Positions 10,001 to 16,542 of a DNA stretch of 64,000 bases are shown piece after piece (the stretch's first letter is position 1; every line of letters starts with the position of its first letter). The stretch lies in the NCBI RefSeq assembly GCF_014645835.1, contig NZ_BMMM01000005.1:62001-126000 (forward strand), given 5' to 3'. A program made the translations under genes and the position numbers. Below the pieces are notes generated by a model. That model was not told the origin of the DNA, searched no databases, and saw nothing but the letters and a program-made list of their open reading frames with translations. Source of the stretch: Streptomyces albiflavescens (GTDB lineage Bacteria; Actinomycetota; Actinomycetes; Streptomycetales; Streptomycetaceae).

Positions 10001-10126
10001 ACACCGACGGTGATCACCTTCGACGCGGTACGCGGTTCACGGCTCCGTCTCCTCATGACCAGCGGGCATCCGGGGGCCGCCGACGGCGGGCTGCGGATCA
10101 GCCGGCTGGAGGTCCCGGTCGGCTGA
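7031..10126 (+). CDS. Tat-exported glycoside hydrolase family 2 (beta-galactosidase-like)
   Basis: The product is 1031 residues. A twin-arginine signal (TRRSVLIAGTAVPAAGALSG) ends near residue 30, giving a secreted enzyme. The GH2 sugar-binding jelly roll (about 40-200) contains HDWSIEQTPT and GWYRTAF. The TIM barrel holds the acid/base Glu in VVLWSIGNEVPD (about residue 443) and a nucleophile Glu in LFLFESESSSETSTRG (about 523). A DUF4982-like segment follows (VELFLNGKSLGTRQF), then a GH2 C-terminal domain, and the last ~140 residues look like a discoidin/F5-8C carbohydrate-binding domain (AALLDGDAATGWSN). The start is GTG. The enzyme probably removes terminal beta-galactosyl or related residues from plant polymers. 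The last 90 bases overlap the end of the convergent cytochrome b gene. Confidence 0.92.
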   Translation: MTVTRRSVLIAGTAVPAAGALSGAADAWAAPSERTRGRHTVELRDGWRFALVNPGGITDPTGGYEGAAQPGYDDSAWRQISVPHDWSIEQTPTTEHGTTSGTGFFPGGLGWYRTAFTLPPALAGKRISVEFDGVYMDAYVYCNGKEVGRHPYGYTGFAFDLTDLLHTDGATDNVIAVKVRNQLPSSRWYSGSGIYRDARLVVTEPVHVQRWGTYVTTPDITGERALVRARTTVVNEGDASVDVQVLSRIVDSEGRSAARTAGTVTVGDRADVTHELTVEKPKLWDFATPDHRYTLETELRVGGELIDTYRTPFGIRQFRFDPDEGFHLNGTHAKIKGVDLHHDQGALGAAISVDAVRRQMTIMKSMGVNAFRTSHNPPSPQMIQVCEELGIVMMVEAFDCWRTGKTTYDYGRFFDEWCEKDTTEMVLAARNSPAVVLWSIGNEVPDSTSTAGLAMADRIIGAIKAADDTRPLVIGSDKYRRVPTKGSAADLMLAKLDGLGLNYNTAKSVDALHAAYPHLFLFESESSSETSTRGAYQEPEHLNTGENHTPGRRATSSYDNNLASWTMSGEYGHKKDRDRKWFAGQFLWSGIDYIGEPTPYDVFPVKASFFGAVDTAGFPKDMYHLFKSQWTGEPMVHLLPMSWNHEAGDTVEVWVYANVDTVELFLNGKSLGTRQFDTKKTADGRSYLETTEATGDDKTFTDGPYPGSYTSPNGSAGKLHLGWKVPYEPGELKAVARRDGRTVATDVLRTAGTPRAIRLTPDRKTLAADGRSLVFVTAEVVDAHGVVVPDAEDLLTFDVAGGSLAGLDNGREESAERYQASTRTAFHGKALAIVRSGTKAGTLKVTARAEGLRTAATTVRTTPAGSKTTTPATAFQPDYPPAPNYPYADASYSGRTDTLPAALLDGDAATGWSNAFYKSATALLPAFNGARREDWVSVTWARPRTVDRVEVSFTVDGTHALPASVAVSVWDGEKYVSVKGGVVDWATASDTPTVITFDAVRGSRLRLLMTSGHPGAADGGLRISRLEVPVG

Positions 10127-11587
10127 CGGCAGCAGCCGTCGTGTGTGCTCGGTCAGGGTGTGCAGTTCGGCATGGCTGAGCGGGCGGTGCACCTCGACGT
10201 ACTCGCCGTGCGGCAGGCGCTTGACAACGCCTGTCGCACGGCCGTGCGCCACCAGCTCACGGTCCCGCTGTTGCAGTCCCAGGCAGATCCGGCGGGTCAC
10301 GACGAAGACGACGACCGGTACCACGATCAGGGCGATCCGCACCGTCCAGGTCACCGCGTTGATCGACAGATGGAAGCGTGTCGCCACGATGTCGTTGCCG
10401 CCACCCGCGAGCAGGATCAGATAGAGGCTGATCCAGGCCGTCCCCAGCGACGTACGGATCGGCCGGTTGCGCGGGCGGTCCAGCAGATGGTGCTCGCGCC
10501 GGTCGCCCGTGATCCAGGACTCGACGAACGGATAGACGCCGATGAGGACCAGGAGCAGCGGGAACACGACGACGGGAATGAGCACGCCGAGCACGAGCGT
10601 GTGCCCCGCCATGGTGATCTCCCAGCCCGGCATGACCCGGACCAGCCCCTCCGCGAAGCCCAGGTACCAGTCCGGCTGGGCGCCCGTCGACACCTGGTCG
10701 GCACGGTAAGGGCCGTACGACCAGACCGGGTTGATGGTCGCGACCGCCGAGATCAGTGCGATGACGCCGAACACCAGGAAGAAGAAGCCGCCCGCCTTCG
10801 CCATGTAGACCGGCATGAACGGCGTGCCCACGACGTTGCGTTCGGTCTTTCCCGGCCCGCCGAACTGCGTGTGCTTGTGATACACGACCAGGATCAGATG
10901 GGCGACGACGAGGGCCGCCATGATGCCCGGGATCAGCAGGACGTGCAGCGAGTAGAAGCGGGCCACGATGTCATGACCGGGGAACTCCCCGCCGAAGAGG
11001 AAGAACGACAGATAGGTGCCGACGATCGGCATCGACAGGAGGGCCCCGTCCACGAACCGCAGCCCGGTGCCCGACAGCAGGTCGTCCGGCAGCGAGTATC
11101 CGAAGAGGCCCTCGAACATGCCGAGCAACAGCAGCGTCCAGCCGAACAGCCAGTTCACCTCGCGGGGCCTGCGGAACGAGCCGGTGAAGAAGTGCCGCAT
11201 CATGTGCGTCAGCATCCCGGCGAGGAAGATCAGCGCGGCCCAGTGGTGGATCTGCCGGATCAGCAGTCCGCCCCGCACGTCGAAGCTGATGTCCAGGGTC
11301 GAGGCGTACGCCTCCGACATGCGGATGCCGTTCAGCGGGACATAACTTCCGTGGTAGACCACCTCGTTCATCGACGGATGGAAGAACAGCGTGAGGTAGA
11401 CGCCGGTGAGGACGAGAACGACGAAGCTGTAGAGGCAGATCTCGCCCAGCAGGAAGGACCAGTGGTCCGGGAAGACCTTGCGCAGGTACCGCTTGCCGAG
11501 CGAGTAGACGCCCAGGCGTCCGTCGAACCAGTCGGCGACCCGCTCGCCGGAGGACGCCTTCTCGGCCCGTCGTTCGGTGGTCGTCAT
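10037..11587 (-). CDS. qcrB: QcrB-like cytochrome b subunit, solitary paralogue
   Basis: The predicted 516-residue membrane protein has the cytochrome b core. Paired haem-ligand histidines lie in QIHHWAALIF/THMMRHFF and in RFYSLHVLL/AALVVAHLI. VPDDLLSGTG-like, GRPREVNWLFGW-like and GAQPDWYLGFAEG segments match actinobacterial bc1 cytochrome b (here LPDDLLSGTGLRF and RRPREVNWLFGW). Partners qcrC and qcrA are absent, so this is not the housekeeping bc1 operon. Its ATG at 11587 overlaps the TGA of the ECF41 sigma gene (ATGA), which implies co-translation. About 30 C-terminal codons run antisense to the end of the glycosidase gene. It may be an alternative respiratory cytochrome b or a membrane redox sensor. 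Confidence 0.88.
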   Translation of the reverse strand: MTTTERRAEKASSGERVADWFDGRLGVYSLGKRYLRKVFPDHWSFLLGEICLYSFVVLVLTGVYLTLFFHPSMNEVVYHGSYVPLNGIRMSEAYASTLDISFDVRGGLLIRQIHHWAALIFLAGMLTHMMRHFFTGSFRRPREVNWLFGWTLLLLGMFEGLFGYSLPDDLLSGTGLRFVDGALLSMPIVGTYLSFFLFGGEFPGHDIVARFYSLHVLLIPGIMAALVVAHLILVVYHKHTQFGGPGKTERNVVGTPFMPVYMAKAGGFFFLVFGVIALISAVATINPVWSYGPYRADQVSTGAQPDWYLGFAEGLVRVMPGWEITMAGHTLVLGVLIPVVVFPLLLVLIGVYPFVESWITGDRREHHLLDRPRNRPIRTSLGTAWISLYLILLAGGGNDIVATRFHLSINAVTWTVRIALIVVPVVVFVVTRRICLGLQQRDRELVAHGRATGVVKRLPHGEYVEVHRPLSHAELHTLTEHTRRLLPSADRDLQPADPQPAVGGPRMPAGHEETEP

Positions 11588-12531
11588 GCACGTTCCTCCT
11601 TCGCCTCGGTCTCCTTTTCGCGCCGTACGTGCGCGAGCTTCTCGGGATTGGTGACGATGTAGACGTCGGACACCTGGTCGCCGTCCGGGGTGAGGTCCAT
11701 GACCATGACCGCGTACGGCGATTCGCCCTCGAACACCACCGCGGAGTCGTCGCCGTTGACGCGGCGGTAGCGGACGTCCAGGTTCGAGGTGCGGCGCGTG
11801 GCGTACCCGGCGAGCAGGCGCGCAGCCTTGTCCCGGCCGTGCACCGGGCGCAGCCCTGCCCCGCGCGCCATGCCGCCGCTGTCCGTCCACACCGTGACGT
11901 CCGGCGCGAGGATCTCCATCAGCGCGGCGATGTCGCCGCCGAGCGCGGCCTCCACGAACCGCTCGGTGGCCTGCTGCCGTACACGTGGATGGGCGCGGTA
12001 GAGCGGGCGGCGCGCGTGGACGTGCTGCCGGGCACGGTGCGCGAGCTGGCGCACCGCCGCGGGACTGCGGTCGAGAACCTCCGCGATCTCGGTGTGGGCG
12101 TAGCCGAACACCTCGTTGAGGACGAACACCGCCCGCTCCAGTGGGGTGAGCGACTCCAGGACCACGAGCATCGCCAGCGACACGGACTCGGAACGCAGGA
12201 CGCGGTCGGCGGAGTCGTCGGGGGCGGGCTCGTCGAGCAGGGGCTCCGGCAGCCAGGGGCCCACATACGTCTCGCGGCGGCGCGTGATGGCGGCGCGCCG
12301 CGCGAGCGCGTGGTTCACCGCGATGCGGACGAGGTAGGCGCGCGGGTTGTCGATTCCGTCGAGCGGAGTGCGGTGGGCGCGGCCGGTCCACGACAGCCAG
12401 GTCTCCTGGAGGACGTCCTCGGTGTCTGCGACGGTCCCCAGGATGTTGTAGACGATCGCGAACAGCAGCTCGCGGTGGTCGACGAACACCTGCGTAGCCG
12501 TGTCGCCACCCGACACGGGGCTTTCGGACAT
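11584..12531 (-). CDS. ECF41-type (SigJ-like) RNA polymerase sigma factor with SnoaL-like C-terminal domain
   Basis: A 315-residue sigma factor. Region 2 is seen in RELLFAIVYNILGTVADTED and QETWLSWTGR, and region 4 in LTPLERAVFVLNEVFGYAHT with EVLDRSPAAVRQLAHRAR. The C-terminal ~110 residues form a SnoaL-like domain. ECF41 hallmarks are present: WLPEP in the linker and NPEKL near the C-terminus; the DGGG-like loop is DSGGMARG. In ECF41 proteins this domain takes the place of an anti-sigma factor. ECF41 genes usually neighbour an oxidoreductase, epimerase or carboxymuconolactone decarboxylase; here the partner is cytochrome b, which is unusual. TGTCACA-like elements lie upstream. Confidence 0.92.
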   Translation of the reverse strand: MSESPVSGGDTATQVFVDHRELLFAIVYNILGTVADTEDVLQETWLSWTGRAHRTPLDGIDNPRAYLVRIAVNHALARRAAITRRRETYVGPWLPEPLLDEPAPDDSADRVLRSESVSLAMLVVLESLTPLERAVFVLNEVFGYAHTEIAEVLDRSPAAVRQLAHRARQHVHARRPLYRAHPRVRQQATERFVEAALGGDIAALMEILAPDVTVWTDSGGMARGAGLRPVHGRDKAARLLAGYATRRTSNLDVRYRRVNGDDSAVVFEGESPYAVMVMDLTPDGDQVSDVYIVTNPEKLAHVRREKETEAKEERA

Positions 12532-12583
12532 GCCTGGCCTCCCTTGGTGCGCTCACTACTGCGAGGGGAAAAGGGGGCCCGAA

Positions 12584-12640
12584 TGTGACATCAGACGGCG
12601 AAATGTGACGTAGGTCTCAGATGGCCTTCTCGGTGTCACA
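12584..12640. promoter_or_regulatory. Cluster of TGTCACA-like ECF41 -35 elements
   Basis: Three copies lie between the sigma and hemerythrin genes: TGTCACA on minus at 12590-12584, CGTCACA on minus at 12610-12604, and TGTCACA on plus at 12634-12640. TGTCACA is the reported ECF41 -35 core with CGTC as -10. I find only a near match (CCTC at 12658, spacer 17) downstream of the plus copy. Autoregulation plus control of the hemerythrin gene is inferred. Confidence 0.45.
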
Positions 12641-12658
12641 CCGGCCTTCGCGGCCGGC
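12641..12658. other. GC hairpin next to a TGTCACA element
   Basis: CCGGCC and GGCCGG flank a short TTCGC-type loop directly after the plus-strand TGTCACA. It may act in the leader of the hemerythrin transcript; no U-tract follows. Confidence 0.4.
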
Positions 12659-12706
12659 CTCTTGAATGCGACCGGCGCTCGCCCGCCTCTTGAATGCGAC
12701 CGGCGC
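12657..12706. repeat. 22-bp direct repeat, 28-bp period
   Basis: GCCTCTTGAATGCGACCGGC (plus GC) occurs at 12657-12678 and again at 12685-12706 in the leader of the hemerythrin gene. It may be a local duplication or a pair of protein-binding sites. Confidence 0.85.
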
Positions 12707-12799
12707 GCTCGCCTGCCTCGCCGTACTCCGTCACCGCGGTCCGTGCGCCAACCCCCACGCACTGCCCGTATACGAACCCGAACTGGAGGAAGCCATCTC

Positions 12800-13408
12800 A
12801 TGAGCATCGACCTCACCGTCATGTACGCCTCCCACGACGCGTTCCGGCGCGACCTGGACCGCCTCGGCAAGGCCGCGGCGGACGGCACCGCCTTCACCCC
12901 CCAAGTCCGCGCCGGCTGGGACAACTTCACGCACCAGCTGCACATCCACCACACCGCCGAGGACAGCGACCTGTGGCCGCGGGTGCAGAGCAAGGTCGAG
13001 GGCCGCCCCCAGGAAATCGCCCTGCTCGCGGAGATGGAGGCGGAGCACGCCCGCCTCGACCCGCAGCTCACCGCCGTCGACGCGGCCCTCAGGAACCGGT
13101 CTGCCGAACTCGCCGAACTGGTCCACACGTTGGCCACGACCCTCGACGACCATCTCGCGCACGAGGAGGCGAGCGCCCTGCCGCTCATCCAGGAGGTGCT
13201 GACGCCCGCGGACTGGAGCGCCTTCACCGGACGCATCCGCGAGAGGCAGGGCATGCGCGGAGCCGCCGTCTTCGTACCGTGGATCGTCGACGGCATCCCG
13301 CCGGCCGACCGCGCCGCGTTCCTCGGCGCGCTGCCGCCGCCCGTCCGCGTCCTCAACCGCCTGTTCTGGCAGGCGGGTTACCGCAGGCGCGGGCTGTGGG
13401 GGACCTGA
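12800..13408 (+). CDS. Hemerythrin-domain protein
   Basis: The 202-residue protein has a four-helix hemerythrin-like HHE domain over about residues 1-150. Candidate di-iron ligands are in YASHDAFRRDL, HQLHIHHTAEDSDLWPRV, MEAEHARLD and DDHLAHEEASALPL. The C-terminal 50 residues (GAAVFVPWIVDGIPPADRAAF onward) are the extension common in Streptomyces versions. ATG 12800 follows GGAGGA; upstream codons in the same frame look non-coding. Such proteins bind oxygen or nitric oxide or help iron balance. It is divergent from the ECF41/cytochrome b pair and may share their control. Confidence 0.88.
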   Translation: MSIDLTVMYASHDAFRRDLDRLGKAAADGTAFTPQVRAGWDNFTHQLHIHHTAEDSDLWPRVQSKVEGRPQEIALLAEMEAEHARLDPQLTAVDAALRNRSAELAELVHTLATTLDDHLAHEEASALPLIQEVLTPADWSAFTGRIRERQGMRGAAVFVPWIVDGIPPADRAAFLGALPPPVRVLNRLFWQAGYRRRGLWGT

Positions 13409-13439
13409 CCGGGCGGCCGGTGGCCCGGTCCGCGGGTGC

Positions 13440-13898
13440 TCACTCGGGCTTCGGCTCCATCCAGCTGTCCGGGCCGGGGTCGCCGCCGGACGCCCGTACG
13501 GCGAGCCGGTCGAGGTAGTGGATCCAGCCCTCCTGGTGCGGCTCGCGGGCAGGCTCGGGCAGCCCGGAGTGGGTGAGCGTGAGCAGGGTGCCGTCCGGCT
13601 CGGGGGCGAAGGTGACCTCGACCCGGCTGGAGCCGGGCGGCACCGGGTCGCCCTCGTTCTCCCAGCCCCAGGTGAAGACGATCCGGGTGTACGGCTCGAC
13701 CTCCTCGAAGCGTCCGGAAGCGGTGGCGTCACCGACGACCCGCATCCGGTACGCGCCACCGGGCGTCGGGTCGAACACGCCCTCGATGCCCTGCCAGGAC
13801 AGCCACCGCTCGGTGTCGGTGAAGAAGGAGAACACGGTCTCCGGGCGGGCCTTGATGTGCCGCTGTACGACGACGGAACCGTCGGGGGTGATGGTCAC
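13440..13898 (-). CDS. SRPBCC (AHSA1-like) protein
   Basis: The 152-residue protein is a single START/AHSA1 domain: VVVQRHIKARPETVFSFFTD at the N-terminus, then WLSWQGIEGVFDPTPGGAYR and VTFAPEPDGTLLTLTHSGLP. It starts with GTG at 13898, sharing GTGA with the stop of the upstream arsR gene, so the two are co-translated. ArsR-AHSA1 pairs are common in actinobacteria. The ligand is unknown; the fold binds hydrophobic molecules. Confidence 0.88.
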   Translation of the reverse strand: MTITPDGSVVVQRHIKARPETVFSFFTDTERWLSWQGIEGVFDPTPGGAYRMRVVGDATASGRFEEVEPYTRIVFTWGWENEGDPVPPGSSRVEVTFAPEPDGTLLTLTHSGLPEPAREPHQEGWIHYLDRLAVRASGGDPGPDSWMEPKPE

Positions 13899-14206
13899 TT
13901 CTGCTCCTCCTCCCGCTCGGCCTGTTCGGCGAGCGCGGCCAGGGCGTCCAGGGAGTCGCCCCACATGGACTCCAGGTAGGCGGCCAGCGGTCCCATCCCA
14001 GCACGGTCCGCGCGGTAGTACCGCTTGGTGCCGTCCTTTCGGACGACGACCAGGCCCGCCTCGCGGAGCACCTTCAGATGCTGGGAGACCGCGCCGAAGG
14101 TGACGTCGAAGCGCTCGGCGATCTCTCCGGCCGACAGCTCCGCGTGCCACACGAGCTGCAGAATCGCCCGCCGTCGCGGCTCACTGATCGCCTTCACCTG
14201 ATCCAC
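13895..14206 (-). CDS. ArsR family winged-helix repressor
   Basis: About 103 residues with the typical ArsR layout: VKAISEPRRRAILQLV, then SAGEIAERFDVTFGAVSQHL as the recognition helix-turn-helix and LVVVRKDGTKRYYRAD as the wing. The metal-binding ELCVCDL motif is absent, so it probably answers to a non-metal signal. GTG at 14206 gives the usual family N-terminus and leaves the operator outside the gene; GTG at 14224 is an alternative. It is divergent from a second SRPBCC gene, and operator repeats lie between them. Confidence 0.88.
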   Translation of the reverse strand: MDQVKAISEPRRRAILQLVWHAELSAGEIAERFDVTFGAVSQHLKVLREAGLVVVRKDGTKRYYRADRAGMGPLAAYLESMWGDSLDALAALAEQAEREEEQK

Positions 14207-14211
14207 GCCGC

Positions 14212-14270
14212 TTATTTTAGTCACGGCTTGAACTTGCGCCGCTCCGGTTCTTATTTTAGTGTCGACTAAA
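14212..14270. promoter_or_regulatory. Operator for the ArsR/SRPBCC divergon
   Basis: A perfect inverted repeat TTTAGT-GTCG-ACTAAA lies at 14255-14270. The ten-base TTATTTTAGT that includes its left half occurs twice as a direct repeat, at 14212-14221 and 14251-14260. The AT-rich motif stands out in GC-rich DNA and sits between the divergent starts, as expected for ArsR autorepression. Confidence 0.7.
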
Positions 14271-14333
14271 GAACGAGTTTCGGGGCAATACCGGACACTC
14301 GCGACAGACCTGACGATCCCGAGAGGACAATCG

Positions 14334-14750
14334 ATGCCCGACATCGCGATGCAGCTGACCATCGAGGCCGAGGCGGACACGGTCCGCGAAGCCATCGCCA
14401 CCGAGACCGGCGTACGTGGCTGGTTCACGGCGGACGCCGAGATAGGGGAGGGCGTCGGGGCGGAGCACGCGCTGATGTTCCCCGGTGTGCCGGAGGCCTG
14501 GCGGCTGAGGATCACCGAGTCCGACGACCGGCGTCTGGTGCTGACGGGGGAGAACGGGCCGTGGGCCGGCACCACACAGACGTACGAGATCCTCGACGTC
14601 CCCGAGGGTGGGGTCCTGCTGCGCTTCACGCACGCCGGATTCCCGGCGCAGGACGACGCCTATCGCAACTTCACCTACGGCTGGGCCGCCAAGTTCACGG
14701 CGCTCAAGTCGTACGCGGAGACGGGCAAGGCCGATCCCTTTTTCGGCTGA
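14334..14750 (+). CDS. SRPBCC (AHSA1-like) protein
   Basis: The 138-residue single-domain protein begins MPDIAMQLTIEAEADTVREA and contains TGVRGWFTADAEIGEG and LLRFTHAGFPAQDDAYRNF, as in AHSA1/CalC-type START proteins. ATG 14334 follows GAGAGGA. It is divergent from the ArsR gene across the operator and probably repressed by it. A DinB-like gene follows after 78 bases and may be cotranscribed. Ligand unknown. Confidence 0.87.
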   Translation: MPDIAMQLTIEAEADTVREAIATETGVRGWFTADAEIGEGVGAEHALMFPGVPEAWRLRITESDDRRLVLTGENGPWAGTTQTYEILDVPEGGVLLRFTHAGFPAQDDAYRNFTYGWAAKFTALKSYAETGKADPFFG

Positions 14751-14828
14751 GCCGGGTCCGTCTGTGTGAGCCGTCCCCGTCCGTCCTCTCCCGGACGGTC
14801 CAAACCCTTGTGAACAGGAGCAACTCCG

Positions 14829-15401
14829 ATGAACGCCACTCTCGTCGACCTCGCCGACCAGCTGGCCCGCGCCGCCCGCAACCTGCAGGCGTACGCCCAG
14901 CAGTCCGCCCTCACCGGCAAGCGTGAACTTCCCACGCCCTGCGCCGACTTCGATGTCCACCGGCTCAGCGAGCACCTGCTCGGCGTGCTCGTCATGAGCG
15001 GATACGCCGCCGCGAAGGAGTCGCTGCCCGCCGATGCCCCGGCGACGCTGACCGAGGCGCCCTGGGTGGCCTTCCCGCCGCTCGTCGACCGGCTCGGTGC
15101 CGCGTGGGCCGAGCCCGGCGCCTGGGAAGGCGAAACGCCCTTCGCGTCGAGCACCTACCCCGCGCCCTTCGCCGGGATGATCACCATCATGGAGCTGACC
15201 GTGCACGGCTGGGACCTGGCCACCGCCACCGGTCAGTCGTTCAGGGCCGACGACGACGTGGTCGCCACCGCGACGGCCGTCGCCGGACAGATCGCCGAGG
15301 GCGCCCGCGCCGACGGAGCCTTCGGTCCGGAGGTCGAACCCGTTGCCGACGCCACCCCGCTGGAGCGGCTGCTCGCCCTCACCGGACGGAAGGTCGCCTG
15401 A
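14829..15401 (+). CDS. TIGR03086-type mycothiol-dependent isomerase-like (DinB-fold) protein
   Basis: The 190-residue protein resembles the N-terminal metal-binding domain of mycothiol-dependent maleylpyruvate isomerases. It has a short helix bundle with TPCADFDVHRLSEHLLG and, near the C-terminus, MELTVHGWDLATATGQ; the two His regions plus acidic residues would bind a metal. A ribosome site (ACAGGAGC) precedes ATG 14829. Its stop overlaps the next start (TGATG). Members may conjugate mycothiol to reactive compounds; the substrate is unknown. Confidence 0.85.
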   Translation: MNATLVDLADQLARAARNLQAYAQQSALTGKRELPTPCADFDVHRLSEHLLGVLVMSGYAAAKESLPADAPATLTEAPWVAFPPLVDRLGAAWAEPGAWEGETPFASSTYPAPFAGMITIMELTVHGWDLATATGQSFRADDDVVATATAVAGQIAEGARADGAFGPEVEPVADATPLERLLALTGRKVA

Positions 15402-15715
15402 TGCCGGACGCGGACGAGTTGTTCGCGGGTCTCGCCGAGGACCTCGCACCGCGCGGGGCGAAGCTCTCCAAGATGTTCGGGATGCCCTGCCTCAAGGACC
15501 CGAACGGCAAGGCCTTCGTCAGCCTCCACGAGGGTGAACTGGTCGTCCGCCTGCACCGCGACACCCCCGAACACGCCGAGGCTCTCGCCCTCGACGGCGC
15601 GCACCTCTTCGACCCCATGGGCGGTCGCCCGATGAAGGACTGGGTCTGCGTGCCGCTCGCCGCTTCGGCGCACTGGCTGCCCCTGACGGAAGCGGCGCGT
15701 GCCCAGCCACGCTGA
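15401..15715 (+). CDS. TfoX N-terminal-domain protein
   Basis: A 104-residue protein with the TfoX/Sxy N-terminal fold: KLSKMFGMPCLKDPNGKAFV followed by GELVVRLHRDTPEHAEAL and MKDWVCVPLAASAHW. It lacks the C-terminal TfoX domain, so it is not a natural-competence regulator by itself. Translation is coupled to the DinB-like gene by a TGATG overlap. A GC hairpin follows the stop. Function unknown. Confidence 0.83.
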   Translation: MPDADELFAGLAEDLAPRGAKLSKMFGMPCLKDPNGKAFVSLHEGELVVRLHRDTPEHAEALALDGAHLFDPMGGRPMKDWVCVPLAASAHWLPLTEAARAQPR

Positions 15716-15717
15716 GT

Positions 15718-15749
15718 GCGGGCGCGGCGCCGCCGGGCGCGGCGCCCGC
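15718..15749 (+). terminator. Probable terminator after the TfoX-N gene
   Basis: GCGGGCGC at 15718-15725 pairs with GCGCCCGC at 15742-15749, with further pairing inside. It begins three bases after the stop codon and has no U-tract, as is common in Streptomyces. Confidence 0.5.
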
Positions 15750-15929
15750 TAGGCCCTGTCGTCACATTCCCGTCTGCCCCGCGACGCCATGCACGCACTC
15801 TCGCCGCACCGGGCACAGACCCAAGTACATCCAGTACGAGGGCCTGTGCCCGGCACGCCGAGAGCACGCACCTGACGCCGCAGGGCCCGCCCTCCGGGCG
15901 GACGACGGGAATGTGACGACAGGACCTAG
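15749..15929. mobile_element. MITE-like element with 26-bp terminal inverted repeats
   Basis: The left end (15749-15774) and the reverse complement of the right end (15904-15929) match at 25 of 26 bases; both begin CTAG and contain CCTGTCGTCACATTCCCGTC. The 181-base element has no ORF. Its interior is also palindromic, including CCGGGCACAG facing CTGTGCCCGG around a GTACATCCAGTAC loop. CTAG at both ends looks like a target duplication. From memory, similar sequences are repeated in many Streptomyces genomes and would be moved in trans by a transposase encoded elsewhere. Confidence 0.8.
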
Positions 15930-16405
15930 GGCGCTCCGGTCGGCGCCCCGGCGCGCCCCGCGCGCAGGGCCACGGCCTCGCCCGCGCTCTGGCCCGCCAC
16001 CAAGGCGCGCAGGAACGCGAGCACCGCGTCGACGTCGTGACCGGCCGTGGCGTCCCCGATGCCTGCGTGCAGTTCCGCCTCGACCGCGGCCACCGCGCGG
16101 GCCGTCTCATGGCCCGCGGGAGTGAGCGTCAGCTCCACATGGCGTCGGTCGTGGCTGCCTTCCTCGCGGCGTACGAGTCCCGCGGTGACCAGGCGGTCCA
16201 CCAGGCGGCTCGGATTGCCGCCGCTCTCGCACACCAGCAGGGCCCCGAGTCCGGACATGCTGAGCGGCTGCCGCTCGGCGAGCAGCCGCAACACCTCGGC
16301 CTGGGCGGGCGTCACTCCCAACGGGCGCAGCCCTTGGGCGAGTTGGCGATTTCCCTCGCGCTGTGCGGCCAGGATGAGGAAGCGGACTTCTTCGGCCGGC
16401 TCCAT
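15926..16405 (-). CDS. MarR family transcriptional regulator
   Basis: The 159-residue winged-helix regulator has VTPAQAEVLRLLAERQPLSM, then LGALLVCESGGNPSRLVDRL as recognition helices and LVRREEGSHDRRHVELTLTP as the wing, the MarR signature with DxR. The TAG stop is part of the CTAG at the end of the MITE, so the element landed exactly at the end of this gene. It is divergent from a quinone-oxidoreductase gene, and operator-like repeats sit between them. Confidence 0.9.
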   Translation of the reverse strand: MEPAEEVRFLILAAQREGNRQLAQGLRPLGVTPAQAEVLRLLAERQPLSMSGLGALLVCESGGNPSRLVDRLVTAGLVRREEGSHDRRHVELTLTPAGHETARAVAAVEAELHAGIGDATAGHDVDAVLAFLRALVAGQSAGEAVALRAGRAGAPTGAP

Positions 16406-16443
16406 CGTGCTGCACTCCCGGGGTCAATGGACGAGAAAACTAC

Positions 16444-16525
16444 GTTACACGACACCCATCCGCTCCACATCTGCCACGTGGTCTGGTCGGACTGATATGT
16501 GTTGTGTAACTTAATGACACGACAC
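16444..16525. promoter_or_regulatory. MarR operator sites
   Basis: GTTACACGACAC at 16444-16455 and GTGTTGTGTAAC at 16499-16510 are inverted copies with 11 of 12 matches. A third copy (ATGACACGACAC, 16514-16525) lies close to the oxidoreductase start. The layout fits repression of both divergent genes by the MarR protein. Confidence 0.65.
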
Positions 16526-16542
16526 AGAAAGTGGTGAGGTTC

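Noticed and set aside
10037..12556. Single 839-residue fusion of sigma factor region and cytochrome b
   Set aside because: The N-terminal half is an out-of-frame Arg-rich shadow of the ECF41 gene; the cytochrome b proper starts at the ATG at 11587.
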